A stretch of DNA of 64,000 nucleotides from Cohnella thailandensis (GTDB lineage Bacteria; Bacillota; Bacilli; Paenibacillales; Paenibacillaceae). Every line of letters starts with the position of its first letter. The first letter of the stretch is position 1. Positions 42,479-51,413 of this stretch are shown piece after piece. The stretch spans positions 248,001 through 312,000 of the forward strand of contig NZ_JACJVQ010000006.1 in the NCBI RefSeq assembly GCF_014212135.1, read 5' to 3'. The notes beneath the pieces are model-generated. The model ran no database searches and was not told the DNA's origin. It was given only the letters and a program-made list of their open reading frames with translations. A program made the position numbers and the translations under genes.

Positions 42479-43453
42479 CTGGTAAGCATTAAAGACATCG
42501 CCAAGAAAGCCGGCGTTTCGATCTCGACCGTGTCCTACGCGCTCAACGGCAGCGAACGGATTACCCGGGAGACGGCCGAGCGGATACTCGCCATCGCGGA
42601 CGAGCTGGGCTACGTTCCCCACGGAGCGGCAAGGAGGCTGAAGAAGCGGGAATCGATGCTCGTCGGAATGTACCTGACGAATTACGGGGGCCACTTCTAC
42701 GGCAATCTGCTTCAGGGCGTCAAGGACGAGCTGAACCGGAGAGGATACGATCTTATCGTCTGCAGCGGCAGCCGCTCGCATCGGCTCGTTCCGGAGAGGA
42801 CGTTCGACGGCGCCATTATCCTCGACGCGGAATTCACCGACGAGGAGCTTCTGCAATACGCGGAGCGCGGGCACAAGCTCGTCGTACTGGATCGGGAGCT
42901 GCCCCACCCGAACGTGAACCAGGTTCTGTTGGACAATAAGGCGGGAGCGACGCTTGCGATGGAGCATCTGCTCGAGCGGGGTTTGGAGCGGATTTACGTC
43001 ATCGGCGGACCGGAAGCCTCTTACGATGCGAGGCAGCGCATGTTCGCCGCCCGGCAAGTCATGGACCGCGCGCCGGAGCGGAGCTTCAAGGTCATCCCCG
43101 GCTCCTTCCACAAGCCCTCCGGGTTCGCGGCCGGAGAGCTGATCGCGGCCGAATACGACCGTCCCGCGGGAGTCTTCTGCTTAAACGACGAGATGGCGGT
43201 CGGCCTGTACGAATATCTGGAGAGCCGCACCGAGCTCCGGGTCGGCGAGCATCTGCACCTGGTCGGCTTCGACAACATCGAGCTGGCGCGATACATGCGG
43301 CCGAGACTCGCCACGATCGATTACTCGATGACGAAGTGGGGAGCGCTGGCCGCCGAACAGCTTCTGAAGATGATCGGGGGAGAGCCGGTGGAGACGGAGC
43401 GGGTTTATGTCCGTCTGATGGAAGGCGACTCCGTCGGATCAATCAAATCTTAA
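42479..43453 (+). CDS. LacI-family transcriptional regulator, probable CTG start
   Basis: 324 residues if translation starts at CTG 42479. That codon lies 7 bases after GGAGGAGG and is followed at once by the LacI helix-turn-helix VSIKDIAKKAGVSISTVSYALNG. No ATG, GTG or TTG exists in frame upstream, and the first conventional start (GTG 42530) would delete most of the helix-turn-helix. A periplasmic-binding-like effector domain follows (LVGMYLTNYGGHFYGNLLQGV, VFCLNDEMAVGLYEYL, LVGFDNIELARYMRPRLATIDY). It most likely represses the divergent GH3 gene and its own operon with the second GH3 and esterase. A sequencing error at the start codon is the alternative. Confidence 0.88.
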   Translation: MVSIKDIAKKAGVSISTVSYALNGSERITRETAERILAIADELGYVPHGAARRLKKRESMLVGMYLTNYGGHFYGNLLQGVKDELNRRGYDLIVCSGSRSHRLVPERTFDGAIILDAEFTDEELLQYAERGHKLVVLDRELPHPNVNQVLLDNKAGATLAMEHLLERGLERIYVIGGPEASYDARQRMFAARQVMDRAPERSFKVIPGSFHKPSGFAAGELIAAEYDRPAGVFCLNDEMAVGLYEYLESRTELRVGEHLHLVGFDNIELARYMRPRLATIDYSMTKWGALAAEQLLKMIGGEPVETERVYVRLMEGDSVGSIKS

Positions 43454-43469
43454 TTAAGGGGGAAGGAAC

Positions 43470-46247
43470 TTGAGCGCTAATTTAATTGGAGTTCCATTGG
43501 AGGGATTTGCCGAGTTCAGCCGCAAGGCAGCCGCGGAAGGAGCGGTGCTGCTGAAGAACGAGAACGAGGCGCTTCCTCTCCGGCCGGGAGACCGCGCGGC
43601 GATATTCGGACGGGTTCAAGTCAATTACTACCGCAGCGGCACGGGCTCGGGCGGAAGCGTTCACGTCGCCTATACGACGAATCTGCTGGACGGCCTGCGC
43701 GCGAAGCCAAGCATTGCGGTCGACGAGGAGCTGGCGTCCGTCTACGAGCGCTGGATCGAGGAAAATCCGTTCGACAACGGGGGCGGGGGATGGGCGGCCG
43801 AGCCGTGGCACCAGAAGGAGATGCCTTTGAGTGACGAGCTCGTCGCCGCGGCGAGAGGCCGGGCGAACAAGGCGATCGTCGTCATCGGACGGACGGCGGG
43901 CGAGGACCAGGACAACGCGGACGAGCCGGGCAGCTATCGGCTCACGCCGGACGAGAAAGCGATGCTGAAGCAGGTGGCCGCTCATTTCGAGCAGACGATC
44001 GTCGTTTTGAACGTATCCAACATTATCGACATGAGCTGGCTGACCGACGAAAGCTATGCCCACCCGATCGCTTCCGTTGTCTATTCTTGGCACGGAGGCA
44101 TGGAAGGCGGCAACGCGATCGCCGACGTGCTGGTCGGCGAAGTGACCCCGAGCGGCAAGCTGACCGACACGATCGCCTTTGCCATCGAAGATTATCCTTC
44201 CACCCGGAATTACGGACATGAGCATACGAGCCTCTACCAAGAGGATATTTACGTCGGATACCGCTACTTCGAGACGTTCCGTCCGGAGCGCGTCCAGTTC
44301 GAGTTCGGCTACGGCCTGTCGTATACGACCTTCCGCGTCGAACCGGAGCAGGCTCGGCTTGCCGAAGGGGATACGATCGCGATCCACGTTACGGTTACGA
44401 ATACGGGCTCCGTATATGCGGGACAGGAGGTCGTTCAGGTTTATTACGAAGCGCCTCAAGGACGGCTGGGCAAGCCGGCAAGGGCGTTGGCCGCATTCGC
44501 CAAGACTAAGCTCCTTCAGCCGGGCGAATCGCAGAGGCTTACGCTCGGCTTCCCCGTCCGCTCCATGGCTTCCTATGACGACGCCGGCGTAACCGGGTAC
44601 CGCTCCGCGTACGTTCTGGAAGAAGGCGTCTACCGCCTGCACGTCGGAACCAGCGTCAAGCGGCTGGCCCCGATCGGATTCGAGGGACAAGAAGGCTATG
44701 CCGTCGAATCTCTCCGAGTGGCGGAACAGCTCGAAGAAGCGATGGCTCCGACGGAAGCCTTGGCGAGAATGAAGCCGGGGGCCCGTAAGGAGGACGGCTC
44801 GTACGAGCTTGTTTACGAAGAGGCGCCTCGGCGGAAGGTTTCGATGGCGGAGCGGATCGAGAGCCGGTTGCCTAGGACCCTGGAGCAGACGGGCGACCGG
44901 GGCTACAAGCTGAAGGACGTCTCCGAAGGCCGCATCGGCATGGAAGCCTTCGTTGCTCAGCTTAACGACGAAGAGCTGGCGACGATCGTCCGGGGCGAGG
45001 GCATGAGCAGCCCGCTCGTCACTCCCGGCACGGCCTCGGCTTTCGGCGGGGTCAGCGATAGCCTTCTCAAATACGGAATTCCGGTCGCCTGCACGGCGGA
45101 CGGACCTTCCGGGATTCGAATGGACAGCGGGCAGAAAGCGACCCAAGTGGCGATCGGAACGCTGCTTGCGGCCACATGGAACACGGAGCTCGTCGAACGG
45201 CTGTACGTCATGGAAGGCCAAGAGCTGCTGCGCAATCAGATCGACACGCTGCTCGGGCCCGGCATGAACATCCGGCGCAGCCCGCTGAACGGACGGAACT
45301 TCGAGTATTTCTCGGAGGACCCTCTCCTTACCGGCGCTTTCGCCGTCGCGTGCGCGCGGGGCATTCGGCAGGGCGGCTCGAACGCGACTCTGAAGCATTT
45401 TGCCTGCAACAACCAAGAGAAGCATCGCAGTAAGGTGAATGCCGTCGTCTCCGAGCGGGCGCTGCGGGAGATCTACTTGAAGGGATTCGAGATCGCCGTG
45501 AAGGAGGGCGGAGCGAACTCGATCATGACCTCCTACAATCCGATCAACGGCCATTGGGCGGCTTCGAACTACGATTTGAACACGACGATCCTGCGCGGGG
45601 AATGGGGCTTCCAGGGCATCGTCATGACCGATTGGTGGGCCGTCATGAACGACGCCGTCCAAGGAGGCGCCCCGGACCGGAAGTACACGAACTGGATGGT
45701 TCGCGCGCAGAACGACCTCTACATGGTCGTCAGCAATTACGGGGCGGAGATCAACGCCTACGAGGACAATACGCTGGAATCGCTGGAAGCGGGCACGCTG
45801 ACCCGCGGGGAGCTGCAGCGCTCGGCGATGAACATCTGCCGATTCATTATGAACGCGCCGGTTTCCTCGAGAGAGCAGGTCATCGCGGAGACCGTCGAGA
45901 GCTTCAAGGCGAATCCGTCGTTGTCTCCGGACGGAGCGCAATCCTTGTCGGTCCAAGCCCGAGTGAAGCCTTCCGAAGAAGGCGCGACGCTGATCCGGGC
46001 GGACCAAGCCGGAGAGTATCGCCTTATCGTAAGCCTCATGTCTCCGGAATCGGATCTCGCCCAGAGCGCGTGCAACGTCATGTTGAACGACGGGCTTCTC
46101 ACGACCGTTCAGACGAACGGGACGGACGGCAAGTGGATCAAGCAGAAGCTGGCGAAGGTCGAGCTGGAAGCGGGCCTATACGAGATGAAGCTGGTCTTCG
46201 TCAAGCCGGGATTGCGCATCGATTGGATCGAATTCAAGCCGATTTGA
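43470..46247 (+). CDS. GH3 glycosidase with reversed domain order
   Basis: 925 residues from TTG 43470 (GGGGGAAGGA upstream). The domains are permuted relative to common GH3 enzymes: the alpha/beta sandwich comes first (GAVLLKNENEALPLRPGDRAAIFG), then a fibronectin III-like region (EFGYGLSYTTFRVEPEQ), and the TIM barrel last (CTADGPSGIR, GPGMNIRRSPLNGRNFEYFSEDP, LKHFACNN). The predicted nucleophile is D721 in GIVMTDWWAVM, and an extra C-terminal beta domain follows. Such reversed GH3 enzymes are known in Firmicutes. No signal peptide, so cytosolic. It begins 16 bases after the LacI stop and is probably co-transcribed with it. Confidence 0.9.
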   Translation: MSANLIGVPLEGFAEFSRKAAAEGAVLLKNENEALPLRPGDRAAIFGRVQVNYYRSGTGSGGSVHVAYTTNLLDGLRAKPSIAVDEELASVYERWIEENPFDNGGGGWAAEPWHQKEMPLSDELVAAARGRANKAIVVIGRTAGEDQDNADEPGSYRLTPDEKAMLKQVAAHFEQTIVVLNVSNIIDMSWLTDESYAHPIASVVYSWHGGMEGGNAIADVLVGEVTPSGKLTDTIAFAIEDYPSTRNYGHEHTSLYQEDIYVGYRYFETFRPERVQFEFGYGLSYTTFRVEPEQARLAEGDTIAIHVTVTNTGSVYAGQEVVQVYYEAPQGRLGKPARALAAFAKTKLLQPGESQRLTLGFPVRSMASYDDAGVTGYRSAYVLEEGVYRLHVGTSVKRLAPIGFEGQEGYAVESLRVAEQLEEAMAPTEALARMKPGARKEDGSYELVYEEAPRRKVSMAERIESRLPRTLEQTGDRGYKLKDVSEGRIGMEAFVAQLNDEELATIVRGEGMSSPLVTPGTASAFGGVSDSLLKYGIPVACTADGPSGIRMDSGQKATQVAIGTLLAATWNTELVERLYVMEGQELLRNQIDTLLGPGMNIRRSPLNGRNFEYFSEDPLLTGAFAVACARGIRQGGSNATLKHFACNNQEKHRSKVNAVVSERALREIYLKGFEIAVKEGGANSIMTSYNPINGHWAASNYDLNTTILRGEWGFQGIVMTDWWAVMNDAVQGGAPDRKYTNWMVRAQNDLYMVVSNYGAEINAYEDNTLESLEAGTLTRGELQRSAMNICRFIMNAPVSSREQVIAETVESFKANPSLSPDGAQSLSVQARVKPSEEGATLIRADQAGEYRLIVSLMSPESDLAQSACNVMLNDGLLTTVQTNGTDGKWIKQKLAKVELEAGLYEMKLVFVKPGLRIDWIEFKPI

Positions 46248-46302
46248 AGGATTGACCGCGGAAGCGCATCCGTAAGATACTCTTAACAGGGAGGCGATAC
46301 GG

Positions 46303-47427
46303 ATGCACGCGAACGATAAATTAACGATTCGGGCTTTATCCGAGATAGATAACCTTAAGATCCATGGGAGAACCGCGGCGCAGAAAGCCCCTCTGACGTT
46401 GTTTTGGACGGGCAGCGCCTTGGAATTCAACGCGAAGGGGTCCGAGCTGTGGGTGGAGATCGAGGCGGACTACGAGCAGTATGAGCCTTGGATCAGCATT
46501 CTGATCAACTCCGCGCAGGTAAGCCGGCAGATGGTGACGGCGGGCCGGCATTGGATTTGCGTCTTCCGCGGGATGGGCGCGGACACCGTCAAGAACGTGC
46601 GGATCGTCAAGGACGTTCAGGCGGTGAGCGGGGATCCCGGCCATTCCCTGCGCGTCCATGCCGTGAAGTTCGACGGGGAGTTTCTGCCCGTGGAGGAGAA
46701 GCCGTTCAAGATCGAATTCATCGGAGACAGCATCACCTCCGGGGAAGGGTCGATCGGCGCCGTCGCCGAGGCCGATTGGATCCCGATGTGGTTCAGCGCG
46801 CTCGACAACTACACGTTCAAGACGGCGGCGGCGCTTAACGCCGACTACCGCGTTCTCTCGCAGAGCGGTTGGGGAGTGTTGACGAGCTGGGACAACAACC
46901 CTCGCTTCAACCTCCCGGATTATTACGAGCAAGTGTGCGGGCTTCTGAACGGAGACAAGAACGAGTCGCTGGGGGCGAAGGAAGCCCATGATTTCTCTTC
47001 CTGGCAGCCCGATGCCGTGGTCGTGAATCTGGGGACGAACGACAACGGCGCGTTCCACAATCCGGCTTGGACGGACGAGTCGACCGGGCGGACCCGCAAG
47101 CAGCGCCTGAACGAGGACGGCAGCTTCAACGAAGAGGATTTGGGAGCGTTCGAGGCCGCGGTCCGCGGTTTCCTCGCCAAGCTCCGCAAGAACAATCCTC
47201 GGGCTCATATCGTGTGGGCGTACGGAATGCTCGGGCATAGCATGATGCCGGCGATCTACCGCGCCGTGGATGCCTACGTCAAAGCCTCCGGCGACCGGAA
47301 GGTTTCGGTATTCCAGCTTCCGAACATGACGGACGAGACGGTAGGAGCAAGGGCTCACCCGGGACCGCTCGCCCATGAGAGGACGGCGCGCGAGCTGTCG
47401 GGGTATCTTAAGTCCATCTTGTCGTAA
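46303..47427 (+). CDS. SGNH/GDSL esterase, carbohydrate esterase family 2-like
   Basis: 374 residues. An N-terminal beta-sandwich of about 130 residues (LTLFWTGSALEFNAKGSELWVEIEAD) is followed by an SGNH hydrolase domain with catalytic S143 in FIGDSITSG, NLGTNDNG for the oxyanion region, and a C-terminal H352 in AHPGP. This two-domain plan is that of CE2 deacetylases, which remove O-acetyl groups from plant polysaccharide fragments. No signal peptide is present, so it would act on imported acetylated oligosaccharides alongside the GH3 enzyme. GGGAGGCG precedes the ATG, 55 bases after the GH3 stop. Confidence 0.85.
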   Translation: MHANDKLTIRALSEIDNLKIHGRTAAQKAPLTLFWTGSALEFNAKGSELWVEIEADYEQYEPWISILINSAQVSRQMVTAGRHWICVFRGMGADTVKNVRIVKDVQAVSGDPGHSLRVHAVKFDGEFLPVEEKPFKIEFIGDSITSGEGSIGAVAEADWIPMWFSALDNYTFKTAAALNADYRVLSQSGWGVLTSWDNNPRFNLPDYYEQVCGLLNGDKNESLGAKEAHDFSSWQPDAVVVNLGTNDNGAFHNPAWTDESTGRTRKQRLNEDGSFNEEDLGAFEAAVRGFLAKLRKNNPRAHIVWAYGMLGHSMMPAIYRAVDAYVKASGDRKVSVFQLPNMTDETVGARAHPGPLAHERTARELSGYLKSILS

Positions 47428-47451
47428 GAACGGTTAAGCCCATTTTGGCAG

Positions 47452-47485
47452 AAAATCCCATCCGGTTGCGGATGGGATTTTTTTT
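47452..47485. terminator. strong bidirectional terminator
   Basis: AAAATCCCATCC and GGATGGGATTTT form a 12-base pair stem with a run of eight T. It ends the esterase operon and can also stop the convergent GGDEF/EAL gene. Confidence 0.92.
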
Positions 47486-47543
47486 AGATCGCTAAAGAAA
47501 GAAACCAGGCCATCGAACGATATAGAATTTCTGCACGATTCCG

Positions 47544-49832
47544 TTACTCCGCCCTCCATCCGCCGCCGGGCTCTATTACGTTGGACTCGATATTCGAGCG
47601 TCTTAGCCATTCCTGGATCTCTTCCGGCGGCTGCGGCTTGCAGAAAATGTAACCCTGAATCGCATGGCAGTTGTTCGCCCGCAGGAATTCCAACTGCTCC
47701 CGAGTCTCCACGCCTTCCGCGATGACGGTCAGGCCCAAACGATCCGCGATGTTCAGCATCGCCGCGATGATCGCCTCGTCCTTGCGGTCCCTGGAAATCC
47801 CGCCGATGAAGGAACGGTCGATCTTGATCTTATGGACGGGCAGCTTTTTCAGGTAGTTCAATGAAGAATACTGCATTCCGAAGTCGTCGATCGAGAGCAG
47901 GAATCCTTTATCCCTGATCTCCTGCAGAACGGTCTGCATCTCGTCCTTCATGGCCATGTTCTCCGTGATCTCCAGCTCCAGGCAGCTCGGATTCAGCCCG
48001 TATCCCTCCACGATCTCGCAGATGCGGGCCGCGAAGTCCTTCTGGGCGAACTGTCGTGCCGACAAGTTGACGGCGATCCGGATCGGCGGCAGCCCCGCTT
48101 GCTGCCAGGCTTTGCTCTGGGCGCAGACGAGCTGCAGCACCCTCTCGCTGATCGGAAGAATGAGGCCGGTCTCTTCCGCGATCGGGATGAAGGCGTTCGG
48201 CGGCACGAGTCCCTTGGCCGGATGCCTCCAGCGAATCAACGCTTCGAGCCCGGTCAGCTTCCCCGATCTCGCTTCGACTTGGGGCTGGTAATAAACGAGG
48301 AACTCGTCCTTCTCCAAGGCGCGGCGAAGGCTGCTCGCGATCTCCATGGACTCCTTGGCGTTCGGATTCAGCGTCATGTCGTAGAAACGATATTGGTTCT
48401 TGCCTTCCTCCTTGGCTCTGTACATGGCGAGATCGGCGTTGCGGACCAGGGTCGAGCTATCCTTCCCATGATCGGGATAGAGAGCGATCCCAATGCTGGC
48501 CGTAATGAAGCACTCGGTATCGCGAAGGCAATACGGCTCCCGGAACAGCTCGCACAACCGCCGGGCGAATTCCCGGACCTGATCGATGCTCCCGAGATTG
48601 CGCGCGAGGATCGTTAATTCGTCTCCGCCGATTCGGAAGAGCGTCTGTTCCTCCGTCAAGATGCCGCCGATCCTGCCGCCTATCTCCTTCAGCAGAATAT
48701 CCCCGTAGGCATGGCCCAGCGTATCGTTGATCATCTTGAATTGATCAAGGTCCAGGTAAAGCAGCGCCATGCGGTCGCCGGAAGAATCTCCTTCGATCCA
48801 GGAGCCAAGCGTCTCGTTGAAGGAGGCACGGTTCCTAAGGCCGGTTACCGCATCCCGGTAAGCCGTTACCGCGAGCTCCCGATAGGTGGCCTCCAACTGC
48901 CGGTTCGCATCTTCGAGGCCACGCGTGCGCTCGGCCACCAAGTGCCTAAGCTTGGATTTCTGCGTGAATTGGGAGTAAAGGAAAAGAAGAATCAGGAGCA
49001 ATCCGGCCCAGCAGATCGCCTGGGTGACCCGGAGCTTGGAGGCGACCGAGTCCAGACGGGAAGCGGTGGGGGCCGCCGCGATCTCCCAATCTCCATCCGG
49101 CAGATCGACGGTCTCGTAATGCTTCGGGTCGACGAAGCTCTCCGGTCTCCCGATCAGCATCCGGCCGTTCGCCCGCACGGCGAGCTCGGTGCCTTTATTC
49201 TCGTTATACAGGCCGGCTTCCTCCAGAATGGGAGGAAGGTCGAGCACGACCGAGACGAAGCCCCAGAATCGGCCGTCCGAGTAGACCGATTGCCGGGATA
49301 GGATGCCTACCCCTCCTTGGGCGAGCTCGATGGGGCCGAGTAGCGTCATTTCTCCGGTCAGCCGGGTTCGTTCGGCGTTCTCCCGAACGGCGGGATCCCT
49401 ATGATGGAACAGGTCGACCCCCAGCAACGCTTGATTGCCTCTTGTTGGATAAACCATCTCGGCAATCCCGTTCGGATAGACGGAGACGTTGCGAATGCCG
49501 GGAGTCCCGTTCGCGTAGCTCGAAGCGAATGATTCGAAACGGGACGGGGAGACCGTCTCCGAATGCTCGAGCTCCTCCGAGACGAAGGCGCGGATTCCTT
49601 TGGCGAGATTAAGCCGGACTCCGATCGCGGAGGAGAGAGCGGAAGCGCGGGCATTAAGCCCGTAGGCGGTATCACTGTAGATCTCTTTAAAGACCCGCTG
49701 CTTATAGGCATTGTTGAATAGGACGATCAAGGAGCCCAGAATCAGGGCTAGGACGGCCAATAGGATCCATAACCCTATCGAAGCCGAAGAAGAATGCACG
49801 GCCAACAATCGGCGTCTCGTCGCTCTGCGCAT
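47544..49832 (-). CDS. membrane GGDEF/EAL cyclic-di-GMP protein with CHASE sensor
   Basis: About 762 residues from ATG 49832 (GCGGGGGCG upstream; a TTG at 49868 is the alternative). Two membrane helices bracket a CHASE-type extracellular domain with FxxYPxG-like VSVYPNGIAEMVYPT. The GGDEF domain reads GGDEL (near residue 403), a deviation that may lower cyclase activity. The EAL domain is well kept: EALIRW near residue 530, NLSARQF, ELEITEN, IDDFG and AEGVET, so phosphodiesterase activity is likely. It would tune cyclic-di-GMP in response to an external signal. Confidence 0.92.
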   Translation of the reverse strand: MRRATRRRLLAVHSSSASIGLWILLAVLALILGSLIVLFNNAYKQRVFKEIYSDTAYGLNARASALSSAIGVRLNLAKGIRAFVSEELEHSETVSPSRFESFASSYANGTPGIRNVSVYPNGIAEMVYPTRGNQALLGVDLFHHRDPAVRENAERTRLTGEMTLLGPIELAQGGVGILSRQSVYSDGRFWGFVSVVLDLPPILEEAGLYNENKGTELAVRANGRMLIGRPESFVDPKHYETVDLPDGDWEIAAAPTASRLDSVASKLRVTQAICWAGLLLILLFLYSQFTQKSKLRHLVAERTRGLEDANRQLEATYRELAVTAYRDAVTGLRNRASFNETLGSWIEGDSSGDRMALLYLDLDQFKMINDTLGHAYGDILLKEIGGRIGGILTEEQTLFRIGGDELTILARNLGSIDQVREFARRLCELFREPYCLRDTECFITASIGIALYPDHGKDSSTLVRNADLAMYRAKEEGKNQYRFYDMTLNPNAKESMEIASSLRRALEKDEFLVYYQPQVEARSGKLTGLEALIRWRHPAKGLVPPNAFIPIAEETGLILPISERVLQLVCAQSKAWQQAGLPPIRIAVNLSARQFAQKDFAARICEIVEGYGLNPSCLELEITENMAMKDEMQTVLQEIRDKGFLLSIDDFGMQYSSLNYLKKLPVHKIKIDRSFIGGISRDRKDEAIIAAMLNIADRLGLTVIAEGVETREQLEFLRANNCHAIQGYIFCKPQPPEEIQEWLRRSNIESNVIEPGGGWRAE

Positions 49833-50065
49833 GTTCGCCCCCGCGGAGGTATGTTTTGGAAACGGCAAGATCAGAGTAATGGAAAAATGTTAGGAATGTT
49901 GTAGGAGGAATTTAGCAATCTATTAGAGATATTAGGAGGTGTTAGGGAGCGGTCCTTGATGCGCGCGTTCCCTTGAATTATAGTCTTCATTAGCGGAACC
50001 TCCGATGGGGGGTTAGGCGAAATTCGGCTAATCATAAACATAGATGGAACAATGCGGAGGTTGCC

Positions 50066-50737
50066 ATGTCCAAGACGATCCCAGAAAAGCTGAACCTGAA
50101 CAAGTATAAGAAAAAAGCCGTGTTGAACAGGCCGGAGGGCGACGAGGAGTTAGCGGGATTGGGAGAGTACGATACCGAGCTGAAGCCGGGCGGCTACGAT
50201 CTTATCTTCGCTTATGCGTTCGACCTGGAATCGCTCCGGAAGCTCGTGGACGACGTTATCGGGCGCCAGTCTCTGAACGAGGGGGGCTATCTGTATGCGG
50301 CTTACCCCAAGAAGGGGAACAAGGTATACGACACCTATATTCACCGGGACAGCCTGCTGGAGGGGCTGGGGGCCGACGAAGAGGGCTACATCGGGACAAG
50401 CAGCCTGAAATTCGCCCGAATGGTCGGCATGAACGACGTGTTCACGGTCGTCGGTTTAAAGGCGGAAGCCCGGAAGGCGTCGGGGGCGGCCGCGAAGAAG
50501 CCGAGCCAGTCCGTCGGCGATTACGTCGGCTTCATTCCGAGCGTGGAAGAGGATCTGAAGGAGCATCCGAAGGAGCTCGAATTCTACCGCTCGCTCACTC
50601 CGGGCTACCGCAGGGATTGGGCCCGGTACGTCTACAGCGCCGTGCAGGAAGAAACCCGCGCCAAGCGCCGGATCGAGATGATCGAGGCGCTCGGCGCGGG
50701 TTATAAAACGATGGATCTTTATCGCAGAAGAGGATAA
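50066..50737 (+). CDS. DUF3052-like/YdeI C-terminal domain fusion protein
   Basis: 223 residues. The N-terminal half (YDLIFAYAFDLESLRKLVDDVI) resembles DUF3052-type small proteins. The C-terminal 70 residues (FYRSLTPGYRRDWARYVYSAVQEETRAKRRIEMIEAL) match the YdeI/OmpD-associated helical domain, which normally ends about 200-residue proteins with a DUF1801-like front. GCGGAGGTTG precedes the ATG. Cytosolic, function unknown. Confidence 0.7.
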   Translation: MSKTIPEKLNLNKYKKKAVLNRPEGDEELAGLGEYDTELKPGGYDLIFAYAFDLESLRKLVDDVIGRQSLNEGGYLYAAYPKKGNKVYDTYIHRDSLLEGLGADEEGYIGTSSLKFARMVGMNDVFTVVGLKAEARKASGAAAKKPSQSVGDYVGFIPSVEEDLKEHPKELEFYRSLTPGYRRDWARYVYSAVQEETRAKRRIEMIEALGAGYKTMDLYRRRG

Positions 50738-50954
50738 GGCGGATGTCGATCCTCCTACCAGCCTAGAAAGGAAATTTTATAGGAATCGATGATCATTCCA
50801 ATTCAGGCTCAAGAGGGGCGACTTCCCGCTTGATTCAATCGTGCAATTCGTCATTCATTCGATATCTCGGCTGAACGTGCCCTACATGATTGGATGAGCC
50901 TATGATAAAATAGAAGGATGATAAGTTCTCCATTCCAACTTCAGAGGTGTCAGC

Positions 50955-51275
50955 GTGTCGAACTCCGTATGGCAATATCGCTCTATGAAGGCGTTCACGA
51001 TTGTCGGTAGAATTGAGGCCTGGTCTTTTCTCATCTTGTTGGGCATTGCGATGCCGCTCAAGTATGGGATGGATGTCCCGGAAGCGGTCACCGTCGTAGG
51101 AGCGCTCCATGGCTTCCTGTTCGCGTTGTATCTAATCGTCATGGTCGGGGCGGCTATCGTTCATCGCTGGAGCATCGGGCGGGTCCTGATGGCTTTCGTT
51201 GCGGCGTTTCTTCCGTTCGGTCCGTTCATCGTCGACAAACGTATTCGCAAGTCGCTGGCCGCGGAAGCCGGGTAA
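50955..51275 (+). CDS. DUF3817 small membrane protein
   Basis: 106 residues from GTG 50955 (CAGAGGTGT upstream). Three membrane helices with the DUF3817 landmarks RIEAWSFLILLGIAMPLKYG, LHGFLFALYLI and LPFGPFIVDKRI. The family also occurs fused to or near transporters, but its role is not known. Single-gene unit by position. Confidence 0.82.
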   Translation: MSNSVWQYRSMKAFTIVGRIEAWSFLILLGIAMPLKYGMDVPEAVTVVGALHGFLFALYLIVMVGAAIVHRWSIGRVLMAFVAAFLPFGPFIVDKRIRKSLAAEAG

Positions 51276-51348
51276 ACGGGAGGCACCCTGGAATCCCGGA
51301 ACATTCCTTTCCGACCGCGAATCCGCCTTCGGCAGGCTCCTGTTGTCA

Positions 51349-51378
51349 TTGCTTTCGAAACTGGGCCTATCGTATACT
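51349..51378 (+). promoter_or_regulatory. sigma-A promoter of the acetyltransferase gene
   Basis: TTGCTT at 51349-51354, 18 bases, then TATACT at 51373-51378, 36 bases before the ATG at 51414. Confidence 0.55.
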
Positions 51379-51413
51379 ATCGGTAATTTTAGAAGAGAGA
51401 CAGGTGTCGGGAG

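Noticed and set aside
42530-43453. LacI gene starting at GTG 42530
   Set aside because: This would remove most of the helix-turn-helix, which is clearly encoded in frame upstream behind a strong ribosome site.
43482-46007. 841-codon frame on the minus strand opposite the reversed GH3 gene
   Set aside because: It is an antisense shadow with skewed composition and no recognisable domain; the plus-strand frame has complete GH3 motifs.
49869-50065. TTAGGA-like repeats upstream of the GGDEF/EAL gene
   Set aside because: Copies are few, irregular and partly explained by ribosome-site-like purine runs; no symmetric or regular element is visible.
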